The notes under the pieces are model-generated. The model did not search any database, was not told the DNA's origin, and saw only the letters and a list, made by a program, of their open reading frames with translations. A stretch of 64,000 nt of DNA. Source: Sellimonas catena. GTDB lineage: Bacteria > Bacillota > Clostridia > Lachnospirales > Lachnospiraceae. This document shows positions 33,205-41,956 of this stretch, piece after piece. Within the stretch, counting starts at the first letter, position 1. Every line of letters starts with the position of its first letter. The stretch is taken from assembly GCF_045063725.1 (NCBI RefSeq), contig NZ_CP173695.1, one strand, 5' to 3'. The position numbers and the translations under genes are program-made.

Positions 33205-34245
33205 TTATCTCTTTTCCAACCATTCTTCTTTCGTCAAACAAGTTATATGTTCTGTTCGTAGAACACCCTCTAACGCACAAGGAACATTCTCTGAAGTGTG
33301 ATGGTAATGAAATCCACATTTTTCTTGCACACGCTTTGATTTCTCGTTTCCATCAAAGTACCCGCACCATAATTTTTCGAGATTCAGTTCTTCAAAGCCA
33401 TATCGCATTATCTCACGAACCGCCTCTGGGATGAGTCCTTGTCCCCAATATGGAACGCCAATCCAGTATCCGATTTCACCCTCCGTATCAGGAATGCCGA
33501 TATTACTTGCCTTGCCAAGCATTAATCCTATACTGCCAACTGGATGTCCTGTTTCTTTCAAAACCACCGCGTATGTCTCTGGTTCAGAAAGCACACCTTT
33601 TATAATCTCTCTGCTGTTTTCTACACTCGTATGAACAGCCCATCCCGCAATCGGTCCCACATCGGGATTGCTGGCGTATTTGTATAAATCCTCCCCATCG
33701 CTTTCTTCCCAGCGGCGCAGGATTAAGCGTTCTGTTTCAAGCGATTTTTCTATGAACATTTCCATATCCGTACATTTCCAAGTTCCTATCGGCATCTCGC
33801 ATTCTCTCTTGGCATACTCGGTAAATCCTACCGCCTCATAACAATACCTTGCGCTCTCATTATTCTCAAATACGCCCAGATCAATCCTTTTGGCGCTGAG
33901 ATGTTCCTTTACATATCCTATTCCAAGCTGAAGCAGTTCTTTTCCGTACCCTTTTCCCCTTATAGCGGGATTGACTATTACAAAGCCAAACCGAACAGAA
34001 CTGTCATCATCATCTCGTGGATATCTTATGATAAAATGTCCGACAATAGTTTCATTTTCATCCACAGCCGTGAGAGGATAGAAGCGTCCTGATTCAATCT
34101 GAGGTGCATAGTTTTCATTTATGTCCTCTCCCGTAAGCGGATACTTGTTAAACCTGTCGGCAGACCACTTGTATAACTCCTCCTCTGATCGTAGCCACTC
34201 GGCTATAATCGGTGCATCTTCTTTTTTGAAATTTCTCAGTATCAT
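33205..34245 (-). CDS. Tandem GNAT acetyltransferase (two domains)
   Basis: 346 residues comprising two GNAT domains. The first (1-165) has the acetyl-CoA loop IRGKGYGKELL. The second (167-346) begins LETERLILRRWEESDGEDL, the RimJ/RimL type, with the loop YWGQGLIPEAVREIM. Such fusions modify antibiotics, small amines or protein N-termini; the substrate is unknown. It is one of a run of small-molecule-modifying genes (GNAT, NUDIX, GNAT) on the minus strand with gaps below 20 bases. Confidence 0.88.
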   Translation of the reverse strand: MILRNFKKEDAPIIAEWLRSEEELYKWSADRFNKYPLTGEDINENYAPQIESGRFYPLTAVDENETIVGHFIIRYPRDDDDSSVRFGFVIVNPAIRGKGYGKELLQLGIGYVKEHLSAKRIDLGVFENNESARYCYEAVGFTEYAKRECEMPIGTWKCTDMEMFIEKSLETERLILRRWEESDGEDLYKYASNPDVGPIAGWAVHTSVENSREIIKGVLSEPETYAVVLKETGHPVGSIGLMLGKASNIGIPDTEGEIGYWIGVPYWGQGLIPEAVREIMRYGFEELNLEKLWCGYFDGNEKSKRVQEKCGFHYHHTSENVPCALEGVLRTEHITCLTKEEWLEKR

Positions 34246-34263
34246 TAATTCTGACCTCTTAAG

Positions 34264-34713
34264 TTATTTTATAGAAACTGTCCATGTGTCCCCATCAACC
34301 AAGTACTGAAATTCCGTCAGAGCCGGATCGTTTATCACACGCATCAAGTCTTCAAAATCATCGACCGTGTTTATTTCTGACAGACGATTGCTTTCCACCC
34401 ATTCCATCTGCCCCTCATCAGAAGACACAACCGTGCCGCTATATTCTGTAGTCTTGAACAGTAGGACAACATACCGTCCGTTTTTGATTGGGAACTGCTT
34501 CACACCCACAAGCCGTGGATTTTTTATGTCCAGCCCCGTTTCTTCTTTCATTTCACGGATCACCGCGTCAACGAAAGATTCTCCCGGTTCCACATGACCG
34601 CCCGGAAGCGTATATCCCTGCCAGTCCTTTTTTATTCTGTTCTGAAGGAGCATTCTGTCATCATCAGTGATGAGACACAATACCGTCAACTCGACATTTT
34701 CTGTTCTGCTCAT
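34264..34713 (-). CDS. NUDIX hydrolase
   Basis: 149 residues. The Nudix box GHVEPGESFVDAVIREMKEETGL is complete (G-x5-E-x7-RE-x2-EE-x-G; shown whole only as its key residues Gly, Glu, Arg-Glu, Glu-Glu). It is of the MutT/8-oxo-dGTP type with the LLFKTTEYSG strand. It probably cleaves a nucleoside diphosphate derivative. It lies between two GNAT genes. Confidence 0.9.
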   Translation of the reverse strand: MSRTENVELTVLCLITDDDRMLLQNRIKKDWQGYTLPGGHVEPGESFVDAVIREMKEETGLDIKNPRLVGVKQFPIKNGRYVVLLFKTTEYSGTVVSSDEGQMEWVESNRLSEINTVDDFEDLMRVINDPALTEFQYLVDGDTWTVSIK

Positions 34714-34731
34714 TTTCTCTTCCGACTTTCC

Positions 34732-35409
34732 TTATAATTCACACACCATAATATATTCTTCGGCGTTCTCATCCACAGTCTTGAATCCGACATTTTTATA
34801 CATCTTCACGGCGTAGTTTTCTTTCTGCACCGCCAGGGACGCCCGTTCATACCCCTGCCATTTCAGCAGTTCGAGCATCTTCACCATAAGCTGCGAACCG
34901 ATGCCTTGACCGCGATATTCCTTGTAAAGCGAAATAGCGAAGGACAGTGTCTCATCATCCACATGGCCGTAATCGTCCATGATTCTTGTCCAGACCGCTC
35001 CGACTACCTTACCGCCGAAATCTGCCACCAAGCAGTTATCGCCTTTCCGGGTACCGAAATCATCCGTGTACACACGAAGTTCCGGCTTCTCAATGATGTC
35101 CCTCGCAGGCGATTCCGTACCCTTCGGTATGAAGATTGCTTCATACAAGAAGTCCTTCAGCAGATCGGTTTCACCTTTACGAAGGCTGCGGATCACATAT
35201 TTTTTGTGCTTGTCGCTCGTCATGTGGGAGATATGCTCGTTACGCACCCTGCCCAGCATTTCAAGGATCTGTCTGCCAATCGGCTCCGGCTCGTTATCAT
35301 TGCTGCCGCATATAAGTTCCAGCGTGTCCGGCGTCCAAATGTACCCGTGCGCCTTGTTATAGAGGTACTGCTGGAATTCCTCGTATTCTTTTTCTTTCAG
35401 TTGCTTCAT
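34732..35409 (-). CDS. GNAT family N-acetyltransferase
   Basis: 225 residues. The GNAT fold takes up residues about 65-225, with LVADFGGKVVGAVW and the acetyl-CoA loop EYRGQGIGSQLMVKMLELL, ending KMYKNVGFKTV. The first 60 residues form an added helical segment (LKEKEYEEFQQYLYNKAHGY). The substrate is unknown. It is upstream of the NUDIX gene in the same unit. Confidence 0.85.
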   Translation of the reverse strand: MKQLKEKEYEEFQQYLYNKAHGYIWTPDTLELICGSNDNEPEPIGRQILEMLGRVRNEHISHMTSDKHKKYVIRSLRKGETDLLKDFLYEAIFIPKGTESPARDIIEKPELRVYTDDFGTRKGDNCLVADFGGKVVGAVWTRIMDDYGHVDDETLSFAISLYKEYRGQGIGSQLMVKMLELLKWQGYERASLAVQKENYAVKMYKNVGFKTVDENAEEYIMVCEL

Positions 35410-35420
35410 ATATACATCCT

Positions 35421-36259
35421 TTATGACTCCGGCATTGGAATTGCCTTTAATGCCTCATCAATTTTTATCGCCTGCACAGGAACATATTCACCATTGAGCC
35501 GAACGCCCCCGCCAGTCAATGAGAACAATTCCCTTGACGTGTTCAGGTCAAGTCGTAAATTTTCGTTTGAAAGTAACTGATCCAAACCGGCAGCCACCTT
35601 CTCCGAAAGAAACTTCTCAGCTTCCTTCTGCCGTTCAATACACAGTTCTTCCGATTCACAGTCTTTCCTGATTCGAGCGTTGCTGATTATCCGGATTTCA
35701 TTTACCACGCCAAGCATATGATAGACCAGTCTCATCATATGGGCTTTGGCTTCCTCTTCATCCATCTCGAAGTAAAATTGTTCAAACGCCTTATCAATCT
35801 GCGAAGAAACATCTGCAAGCCGTCTATCTGGCTCAGCTTGTTTTTTAACAGCTGTTTTTGCTGTTGTTGTGGTCTTTTGCTCCTTTTCCCACTGACAGCA
35901 TTTTTTATTCCACGACCCTTTTCCTTAACCCAAGGCCATGCGGTGTTTTTCCACCAAGGAGATATAACCTCCCGAAACAGCAAGATGCCTCCTGCTACGA
36001 TGGCCGCACCCAGCGCTTCTCCGACTTGCTGTGCAAACTCTTCCTGCTCCGGTGTTAATTGAACGCGTCGTTCTTCATAAGGGTACGGATCATAATCATC
36101 GCTCCGTAAATCGTCAACATCGTACTCTTCCCACTCGATGATGTCGGGATTCTGATTGTTCTCGTCCCGCGTCAATCCTCTCACGCGGTCTGGATTATCC
36201 TTGGAACGAATGAGATGATCTCCATCTTTTACAATTGGCTTATATACTTTCTCACCCAT
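35421..36259 (-). pseudogene. Conserved hypothetical protein, frameshifted
   Basis: The first frame (36259 to 35735) gives an acidic region, a hydrophobic segment (GEALGAAIVAGGILLFREVI, about residues 80-100) and a basic part, then becomes Gln/Leu/Arg-rich. The second frame (up to 35765, ending 35421) reads on upstream as QWEKEQKTTTTAKTAVKKQ and VSSQIDKAFEQFYFEMDEEE, which is obviously coding. One extra A in the AAAA run at 35875-35878 would join them into a protein of about 279 residues. Possibly a membrane-tethered protein of unknown function. Confidence 0.8.
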
Positions 36260-36288
36260 TCTGTATCTTCTCCCTCAAACAAGACAAA

Positions 36289-37215
36289 TTATAAGTATTT
36301 CTTGAACGCTTTCTTCATCTTGAGCATGACATCGATTATCCAGTCAAACTGTGCGTTCCATTGATTCTTGTCACCGAAAGTTACGCTCTTCTCGATAACG
36401 ATACGGCTTGCCTTACGCTCCGGCAGTTCTCGCCAGTCAAAGGTTAATTCAGCGTCGGATTCGATATCGTCTTTATTATCAAAGAGTGAGTGGAACAGGT
36501 CTTTATCCTCGCTGATATACAGTTCCACGTCCAGTTCGTTCCGCTTCTGAATCTGCGACACGGCGATGTGGCAGGCAGAAGAACCCACGCTGAAGTTCAT
36601 CCAATGATCCATAGACGGCTTCCTGCGATTGAAGTTCTTTGCAAACTGTGCGTTTTGGAAAGCGTAGTCCTGGAATGCCACCCAATAATCGTATCTCTGC
36701 TGCTGAGTCCCATTTGCAGACTCGCTCTTTTTTACTTCCTTTGTCCAGTCGTTAGGTTTTTCAATGACCTCAAACTTCACGGCAGGCTCGGAAGTACCGA
36801 TGCGATACAGTTTTATCTCACAGAGGAAGAATCCGATTTTCTCATCGGTATGGTTGTTCAGCCATTCGATAGCCGCCTTGTGTTCCTCACGAGCGTGTTT
36901 CACGACCCATATAATCACATCCGCAGATTTACCAGACGCATAGGTTATCAGCTTGCCGAGGTGGTCGTGGTTGGTATCCTCCAGTTGATTCTCTATGATG
37001 ATTTTCCGATCCGTCCCCGTCTCAGACGCAAAGATATCGACATTGAAATCTCCCACGGAAGACTCTGTCTCATCAACGGTAATATCAAGCCCCACTGCAT
37101 CTGCAAGGAGAGCGATGTTATCGTCCTGTGAAAGCCACGGAGTAAAGTCCAAGGCTTCATGCGGCCACACCGTCCGCAGATCTTTTATTTCTTCAAGTCT
37201 GCTCAAGTTCACCAT
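36289..37215 (-). CDS. DUF4268 protein, PD-(D/E)XK-like
   Basis: 308 residues. The first half resembles a restriction-type nuclease fold: GDFNVDIFASETG, then KIIIENQLEDTNHDHLGKLI, giving Asp ... Glu-x-Gln active-site candidates, and VIIWVVKHAREEHKAAIEWL. The second half is the DUF4268 domain. Such proteins are found near restriction and defence genes. GAGGAGG precedes the ATG. It follows a small XRE protein gene by four bases, so the pair may form one regulated unit. Confidence 0.85.
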   Translation of the reverse strand: MVNLSRLEEIKDLRTVWPHEALDFTPWLSQDDNIALLADAVGLDITVDETESSVGDFNVDIFASETGTDRKIIIENQLEDTNHDHLGKLITYASGKSADVIIWVVKHAREEHKAAIEWLNNHTDEKIGFFLCEIKLYRIGTSEPAVKFEVIEKPNDWTKEVKKSESANGTQQQRYDYWVAFQDYAFQNAQFAKNFNRRKPSMDHWMNFSVGSSACHIAVSQIQKRNELDVELYISEDKDLFHSLFDNKDDIESDAELTFDWRELPERKASRIVIEKSVTFGDKNQWNAQFDWIIDVMLKMKKAFKKYL

Positions 37216-37219
37216 TGTC

Positions 37220-37435
37220 TTACTCCTCCTCGCGCTTTACATAGGTAAGCTGAATATCATAGCCCAGAACTTCGAGCATCTGAACAAAGGTTTTATTCAC
37301 GATGGAATCGCCTTTCTTGATGAGCCGATTCACATACTGACCCGTTGTACCGACTTCCTCTCCGAGTTTCGCCTGTGTCATATCAGCTTCGATGCACTTT
37401 ACTTTGACATCGACTTCAAAATTGTTCTTGACCAT
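37220..37435 (-). CDS. XRE-family small DNA-binding protein
   Basis: 71 residues with one helix-turn-helix: ADMTQAKLGEEVGTTGQYVNR, followed by FVQMLEVLGYDIQLTYV. First gene of the pair with DUF4268; it probably controls its own operon. It is 85 bases from the right copy of the 16-bp direct repeat. Confidence 0.82.
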   Translation of the reverse strand: MVKNNFEVDVKVKCIEADMTQAKLGEEVGTTGQYVNRLIKKGDSIVNKTFVQMLEVLGYDIQLTYVKREEE

Positions 37436-37521
37436 ATTTCAATCCCTCTGTTGTTTCTAACGATAATTTTGTTGGTTTATTGCACTCAAAGTGTTATTTA
37501 TTATACCACATATTTATGAAC

Positions 37522-37537
37522 ATTTCTACCCCTTAAC
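37522..37537. repeat. Right copy of 16-bp direct repeat
   Basis: ATTTCTACCCCTTAAC, matching 33063-33078 exactly. It ends five bases before the left end of the insertion sequence. Confidence 0.75.
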
Positions 37538-37542
37538 AAAAA

Positions 37543-39231
37543 AAGTATGTGTCAAGTAATCGTTGGCACTTTTTCTTCTTTTTTTGATATCAGTTTATTT
37601 CTTTTATTTTCAGACAATTCAGCTCGGACTTTATCTGATCATTTTATGTTTCTTTTTAACAGAATGCTCTTGCAAGGGCTTTCCTCGATGCTGTCCGCAT
37701 TGCGTCCAATAGCGGCATATGATGCGTAATCGTCTCTACATATGGATTCCCTTTTCCATCCTTCTTTGGCGCTCTCGCCGCGCTCAGCGTTTTGACGATT
37801 TCTTCCATCTGCATGGTGAATATTTCTCCATCCGTATACCGTTCAATTGTATCGATCAGTTCCCTGTTCTCTTTCCGGTACAGGGCTTTCGCCATGTTAT
37901 TCGCCCCATGCACGGACCATCTCATCCTCCGGTGCTTCATCCGCATGGTGATCGCCGTACAGTTCTGGTTCTCCTGCACTCCCATATTCTTATACACGAT
38001 CCCCTCCGGTGCTTCAGGCAGCTCAATCCCTCTTTCCCGATACGGGATCAATCCCTCCCGGTTATTCCCCAGATACTTGTATAGTTCCCTTGCATTCCTG
38101 CTCCCTTTTTCTTTCGGATCATCACTCTCTATGCTGTCGGCATAGACCTGGATATATTCCAGCATTTCATCTACTTTCTTCTGCTCCAGAAGTTCTTTGA
38201 TCTGTTCCTGGGCTTCTGTATCCCGGATCTTCTTTTTGATCTCCTTATAGATGTGGAACCGGTCCAGCTGGAAGAGGGCTTCCGGGTCATAGATCTCTTT
38301 AATCCAGCTTCCTCCATCTCCGTTTAGAATCCGCCGGCCAATCTCATCTGCATCGTAAATCTTTTCGATCAGCGCCTCCCGTTTTTGATGGAACCGGCTG
38401 CTTTTTTCCATTCCGGCCAACATCTTCTTATTCACCAGGCGGCTTCTTTTCGGACTGTCTTTGTCCCATCCTTCATACATCGTGAAAACCTTCATCTCCT
38501 GTTTTGGCGCCTTCTTATGTCCGGAATCCTGCATCCTTAGCCATACGCCATCCATTTCTTCGAAAAGGATCCCGACTGCCTTTTCTCCTTCTGCCTGGTC
38601 TGCTTCCATCTGCTTTACCGCGTAGTCCTCTTCTTCGCTGATTCGTTCCCCCAGCTCCTGAATCAGGTTCCAGACACCTCCATGGCTGATCGTCTGTCCG
38701 CAGGTATCACTGATCACTTCTGCGCTGACACGATATGGGGATTCCGTTACAGTCAGTGCAATCTTTTCTGCAAGATTGGTAGAGATCAGCCCGATCTTCT
38801 CCATCTGCATCGCCTGATCCAGAAGGTAAATATGGGCAATCCTTCCGTCCTCCTGTTCTGTCCGGTAGACTCTTCGGGAATAGGTTACTTCCCCATATAC
38901 GGTTTTGATCGAAGTTTCCCGTTTCCCTTTGTCTCTGTATAACTTTTTGTCTCTTTCTTTCGCCAGTTCATCATCGTAGTTTTCCAGAATGACCTGGGTG
39001 ATCATCCTGCCCAACTCACAGACATACGCAAAAACTTTCTGCTCCAGGGTCTTGAAAGATACCAGCTTTTCCTCTACAATAGATTTCATCATACAGTCTC
39101 CTTTACGTGTTTTATTTTGCAACTAACATCATAAAGAAAAACTGTATGATTGGGAAGTAGGGATTTTCTCTGCTTCCCTTTTTATTTAGGAAAAATTCCT
39201 ATTTTTGCCAATAATAATTATACACTAACTT
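37543..39231 (-). mobile_element. ISLre2-type insertion sequence
   Basis: About 1.69 kb with one transposase gene. Imperfect terminal inverted repeats can be aligned: AAGT-x2-GTGT-x10-TTGGCA begins at 37543 and, on the other strand, at 39231. No target-site duplication is visible next to these ends, so the exact limits are estimates. The element sits between the XRE/DUF4268 block and the Phd-Doc pair. Confidence 0.75.
37656..39092 (-). CDS. ISLre2-family transposase
   Basis: About 478 residues, full length, of the UPF0236/ISLre2 transposase family. Typical segments are YGEVTYSRRVYR, VGILFEEMDGVWLRMQ, RILNGDGGSWIKE and the C-terminal MRMKHRRMRWSVHGANNMAK. Acidic residues in EEMDG and GDGGSW fit a DDE catalytic centre. 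The start at ATG 39092 has AAAGGAGA five bases upstream; the frame is open to 39122. The frame has no stop or shift, so the element may be active. Confidence 0.9.
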   Translation of the reverse strand: MMKSIVEEKLVSFKTLEQKVFAYVCELGRMITQVILENYDDELAKERDKKLYRDKGKRETSIKTVYGEVTYSRRVYRTEQEDGRIAHIYLLDQAMQMEKIGLISTNLAEKIALTVTESPYRVSAEVISDTCGQTISHGGVWNLIQELGERISEEEDYAVKQMEADQAEGEKAVGILFEEMDGVWLRMQDSGHKKAPKQEMKVFTMYEGWDKDSPKRSRLVNKKMLAGMEKSSRFHQKREALIEKIYDADEIGRRILNGDGGSWIKEIYDPEALFQLDRFHIYKEIKKKIRDTEAQEQIKELLEQKKVDEMLEYIQVYADSIESDDPKEKGSRNARELYKYLGNNREGLIPYRERGIELPEAPEGIVYKNMGVQENQNCTAITMRMKHRRMRWSVHGANNMAKALYRKENRELIDTIERYTDGEIFTMQMEEIVKTLSAARAPKKDGKGNPYVETITHHMPLLDAMRTASRKALARAFC

Positions 39232-39302
39232 CAGAGTTCCCACGGGAGAAGATTGTAGAGATTCTGACCTCCCCTTAGCTACAAAAATTCACAGGGAATA
39301 GG

Positions 39303-39330
39303 TTGAATTTCTCCTATTTTTGGATATAAT
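39303..39330 (+). promoter_or_regulatory. Promoter of the Phd-Doc operon
   Basis: TTGAAT (39303-39308), 16 bases, perfect TATAAT (39325-39330), 31 bases before the antitoxin start. Confidence 0.65.
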
Positions 39331-39360
39331 AAAAGTAACGAAAGCAAAGGAGGTTTCCCT

Positions 39361-39603
39361 ATGAATATCAATACAAACAATCTGGTCTCCATTACAGAGG
39401 CAAACCAGAATTTCTCTAAAGTAGCCCGCCTTGTAGATGAGAGCGGCGCAGTAGTCATCCTGAAAAACAATGTTCCCCGTTATCTGGTTATGGAGTTTTC
39501 GTCAGCTGAACAGGAGCAGCTTGCTGCTGATGAGGATGTCATGTCCATTTCCCAGCGCTTGATTGAAAAGAATCGTCAGGCTTATGAGGTGCTTGCCAAA
39601 TGA
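39361..39603 (+). CDS. phd: Phd/YefM-family antitoxin
   Basis: 80 residues with the Phd fold: NLVSITEANQNFSKVARLVD, then GAVVILKNNVPRYLVME. The N-terminal part binds the operon's operator, and the disordered C-terminus neutralises the toxin. AAAGGAGG precedes the ATG. It overlaps the toxin start by four bases (ATGA), a standard coupling. Confidence 0.9.
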   Translation: MNINTNNLVSITEANQNFSKVARLVDESGAVVILKNNVPRYLVMEFSSAEQEQLAADEDVMSISQRLIEKNRQAYEVLAK

Positions 39604-39977
39604 TACGGCTATCCAAATCACAAATACTTCTTATCCATGACCAGCTGATTACCGAAACCGGCGGTTCGTCCGGGCTGCTGGATGAAGGGTTGCTGGACTC
39701 TGCGTTGAATGCTCCGTTCCAGACCTTCGGAGAAGAGGATGTGTATCCTTCTCTCCAGCAAAAGGCAGCCAGACTTTGCTTTGGCCTTGTTAAAAATCAT
39801 CCTTTTGTGGATGGAAACAAGCGAATCGGCGCACACGCCATGCTAGTGTTTTTGGCGCTCAATGGCGTAGAATTACAGCATTCTCAGACAGAGCTTTCCG
39901 ATGTGATCCTCCGGCTTGCTGCTGGAGAGATAGAAGCACAGGAATTGCTTCGCTGGATTCTTTCACATCAGATTTAA
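39600..39977 (+). CDS. doc: Doc-type (Fic fold) toxin
   Basis: 125 residues. The Fic/Doc motif is HPFVDGNKRIGAHAML near residue 66, close to the canonical HxFx(D/E)GNGR with Lys in place of the second Gly, as in Doc kinases that phosphorylate EF-Tu. The rest (LLDEGLLDSALNAP, KAARLCFGLVKN) is typical. Together with the upstream antitoxin it forms a complete type II toxin-antitoxin module beside the IS. Confidence 0.92.
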   Translation: MIRLSKSQILLIHDQLITETGGSSGLLDEGLLDSALNAPFQTFGEEDVYPSLQQKAARLCFGLVKNHPFVDGNKRIGAHAMLVFLALNGVELQHSQTELSDVILRLAAGEIEAQELLRWILSHQI

Positions 39978-40046
39978 AAGTCACACCCCTGTGGCAGAAA
40001 AGATAGAAGTCCGTAAAAGATTATAAAACAGGGGGGTACAACACTG

Positions 40047-40089
40047 AAAAATCCAGGGGGCACTCTCTCTGTCAGAGCCGCCCCTGGAT
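40047..40089 (-). terminator. Terminator of the spoIID-spoIIQ unit
   Basis: ATCCAGGGG (40051-40059) pairs with CCCCTGGAT (40081-40089); on the minus strand a T5 tract follows. Confidence 0.8.
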
Positions 40090-40090
40090 G

Positions 40091-40951
40091 CTATTCACTT
40101 AAATACTGTAACGGATCAACCGGCTGTCCGTCTTTACGGAATTCGAAGTAAAGATTGCAGCCTTCTACGCTGTAATATCTGGTCGGTTCTGCCAGATAAC
40201 CAAGTACGGTTTTGGCTTCCACACTGTCTCCCGTCTTTACCTGAACGTTCTGGAGCTGTCCGTAGATCGCCTCATATCCGTTTCCCATGTCTACTGTAAC
40301 CGTCGTTCCTTCCTGCGGAGTCTTGTCGATGGATTTGACAATTCCTTTTCCTGCGGAAATAACCTGATCATTGACTGCACCTCCAATAATCAAAGCCGGA
40401 TTGTATTTATATTCTTCCAGTGTTGCGAAGTATACAGTCTTATTCATACTGTAGTTCATCAGCACTGCTCCGCTGACCGGCCAGATCAGCTTGTCCTCTT
40501 CACTGAAATTGATCCCACTTCCGCCCCCTGCCGTTTCTGCAGAGTCAATAGAAGCAGTATCCGGAACTGTGACATCCGAACTCTGATCGGTTGCTGTACC
40601 GTTGTTCTGAGACGACAGGCCGCCGGACGCTGTACCGTTATCTGCCGCATCTGTGCCGGAGGATGCAGGATCCTCTGCCTCTTCAGAAATACCGCTGCCG
40701 GAAAAATCAGAGACTCCTTCTTCTGTCACATCGTCTGTAGAATCATTGATTACATCCCCCGCATCTGCGCTCTGGTATTCTTCCAGCTCCTGACGGCTTT
40801 CCTCCTCAATCTTTGCCATCTCATTTTTAACATTGCTTTTGTATTGCTGAAATGTATAGACACCCGTCAGAACTACTGCTGCCGCCATGCAGACTGCCAG
40901 CCCGATTTTTGCTCCCCGACGTTTTTTAGGAGCGCGCTTATTGTTGTTCAT
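40091..40951 (-). CDS. SpoIIQ-like protein with degenerate LytM (M23) domain
   Basis: 286 residues from ATG 40951, where GAGGTG is six bases upstream. A transmembrane helix (about 15-33) is followed by a long Ser/Thr/Asp/Gly linker and a C-terminal M23-like domain (IWPVSGAVLMNYSMNKTVY to the end). The zinc ligands of active M23 enzymes are not found: the expected His positions read NYSMNK and LYFEF. Next to spoIID, this points to SpoIIQ, the forespore half of the engulfment channel, in a non-catalytic form as in B. subtilis. Confidence 0.82.
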   Translation of the reverse strand: MNNNKRAPKKRRGAKIGLAVCMAAAVVLTGVYTFQQYKSNVKNEMAKIEEESRQELEEYQSADAGDVINDSTDDVTEEGVSDFSGSGISEEAEDPASSGTDAADNGTASGGLSSQNNGTATDQSSDVTVPDTASIDSAETAGGGSGINFSEEDKLIWPVSGAVLMNYSMNKTVYFATLEEYKYNPALIIGGAVNDQVISAGKGIVKSIDKTPQEGTTVTVDMGNGYEAIYGQLQNVQVKTGDSVEAKTVLGYLAEPTRYYSVEGCNLYFEFRKDGQPVDPLQYLSE

Positions 40952-40993
40952 CTTCATCACCTCTGGCATTATCTTTGCCAGAAACCAGGAAGC

Positions 40994-41890
40994 TTATTCT
41001 GTGTCTTTCAAAATTTCCGCAACTTCTTTTAAGACAGTTCCTTCAAAAAAATAATTCAGAATCTCTTTGTAGTCTTTTCCCTCTTTCGCCATGGATTCGG
41101 CCATATTCTGGCTCATTCCAAGTCCATGGCCGATACCCTGAGTGATGACGATCGTTTTTTTATTTTCTTCTTTCAATGTATAGCAGGATGAAGCAAGCTC
41201 CCACCGGTCCCGGAACGTATCTCCATCCATTGTCTCTTCTCCCTGCCTGATCTCCAGCACATATCCGGCGCTGTCCTGCTTTGTGATTTCATACCCGGTT
41301 CCATCGATTTCTTTTGACTGAAACGCATCCTCCGCATCCTTGTCTTCCGCACAGTCTACACTTTTCAGGTACGGATACTGATCCGTTCCGAGTGCTTCTT
41401 TCGCATCTCTTGTCTTTCCATTTGTCAGACGGCAGTACGGTGTGTATGCCGGATGATCCTCATAAACAAGAATTCTTTCTTTCGTCTCATTCCACGCTTT
41501 TGAAAGCTTCTCATAATATTCCTGCATATGGCTCTTCCACTCTTTTTCCATTTCGTCCACTGTATAAAAATGATCGGTAAAAACAAGTTCTTCTCCTTCT
41601 TTTTGCTCTGTCATCTTTTTGTAGATCCCGGTCCGCACAATGACCGCCTGCGCTTTGATCGTCTCTATATCCATCTCCATCGAGATCTCTTTTGCCAGCA
41701 TGCCCATTCCATACGCGTCCAGAGACATGGTCAAAAACCTGTCATCTTCCCCGCTTTGCACCATTACTTCTGTTTCCTCCTGCCGTGGAGGCGTCAGGCG
41801 CATCGGCCCGTTGATAAAAATCGTGATTACATATGGCAGCGCAATCAGAAGAAACAAAATACAGCCATATTTTTTCCATTTCCGAAGCAT
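40994..41890 (-). CDS. spoIID: Stage II sporulation protein D
   Basis: About 298 residues from ATG 41890. An N-terminal membrane anchor (about 8-26) is followed by the SpoIID/LytB domain: LAKEISMEMDIETIKAQAVI, with the catalytic Glu, and the C-terminal GIGHGLGMSQNMAESMAKEG. It is the lytic transglycosylase that thins peptidoglycan during engulfment. The ribosome binding site GGGAGGG lies within the 3' arm of the hairpin that ends glgP. The spoIIQ-like gene follows by 42 bases. Confidence 0.9.
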   Translation of the reverse strand: MLRKWKKYGCILFLLIALPYVITIFINGPMRLTPPRQEETEVMVQSGEDDRFLTMSLDAYGMGMLAKEISMEMDIETIKAQAVIVRTGIYKKMTEQKEGEELVFTDHFYTVDEMEKEWKSHMQEYYEKLSKAWNETKERILVYEDHPAYTPYCRLTNGKTRDAKEALGTDQYPYLKSVDCAEDKDAEDAFQSKEIDGTGYEITKQDSAGYVLEIRQGEETMDGDTFRDRWELASSCYTLKEENKKTIVITQGIGHGLGMSQNMAESMAKEGKDYKEILNYFFEGTVLKEVAEILKDTE

Positions 41891-41920
41891 AAAAAACCCT
41901 CCCATACAACGTATGAGAGG
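41891..41920 (-). terminator. glgP terminator containing the spoIID ribosome binding site
   Basis: On the minus strand CCTCTCATAC pairs with GTATGGGAGG (one G-U pair) around a GTT loop, then T6 and at once the ATG of spoIID. The GGAGGG of spoIID is in the 3' arm. Confidence 0.8.
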
Positions 41921-41956
41921 ATTTTTATTCTTATTCCTGTCCTTTTTGCAGGCAAA

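Noticed and set aside
39600..39977. Doc toxin as inactive because its motif has GNKR in place of GNGR
   Set aside because: The GNK form is normal for Doc, which acts as a kinase and not as an AMP transferase.
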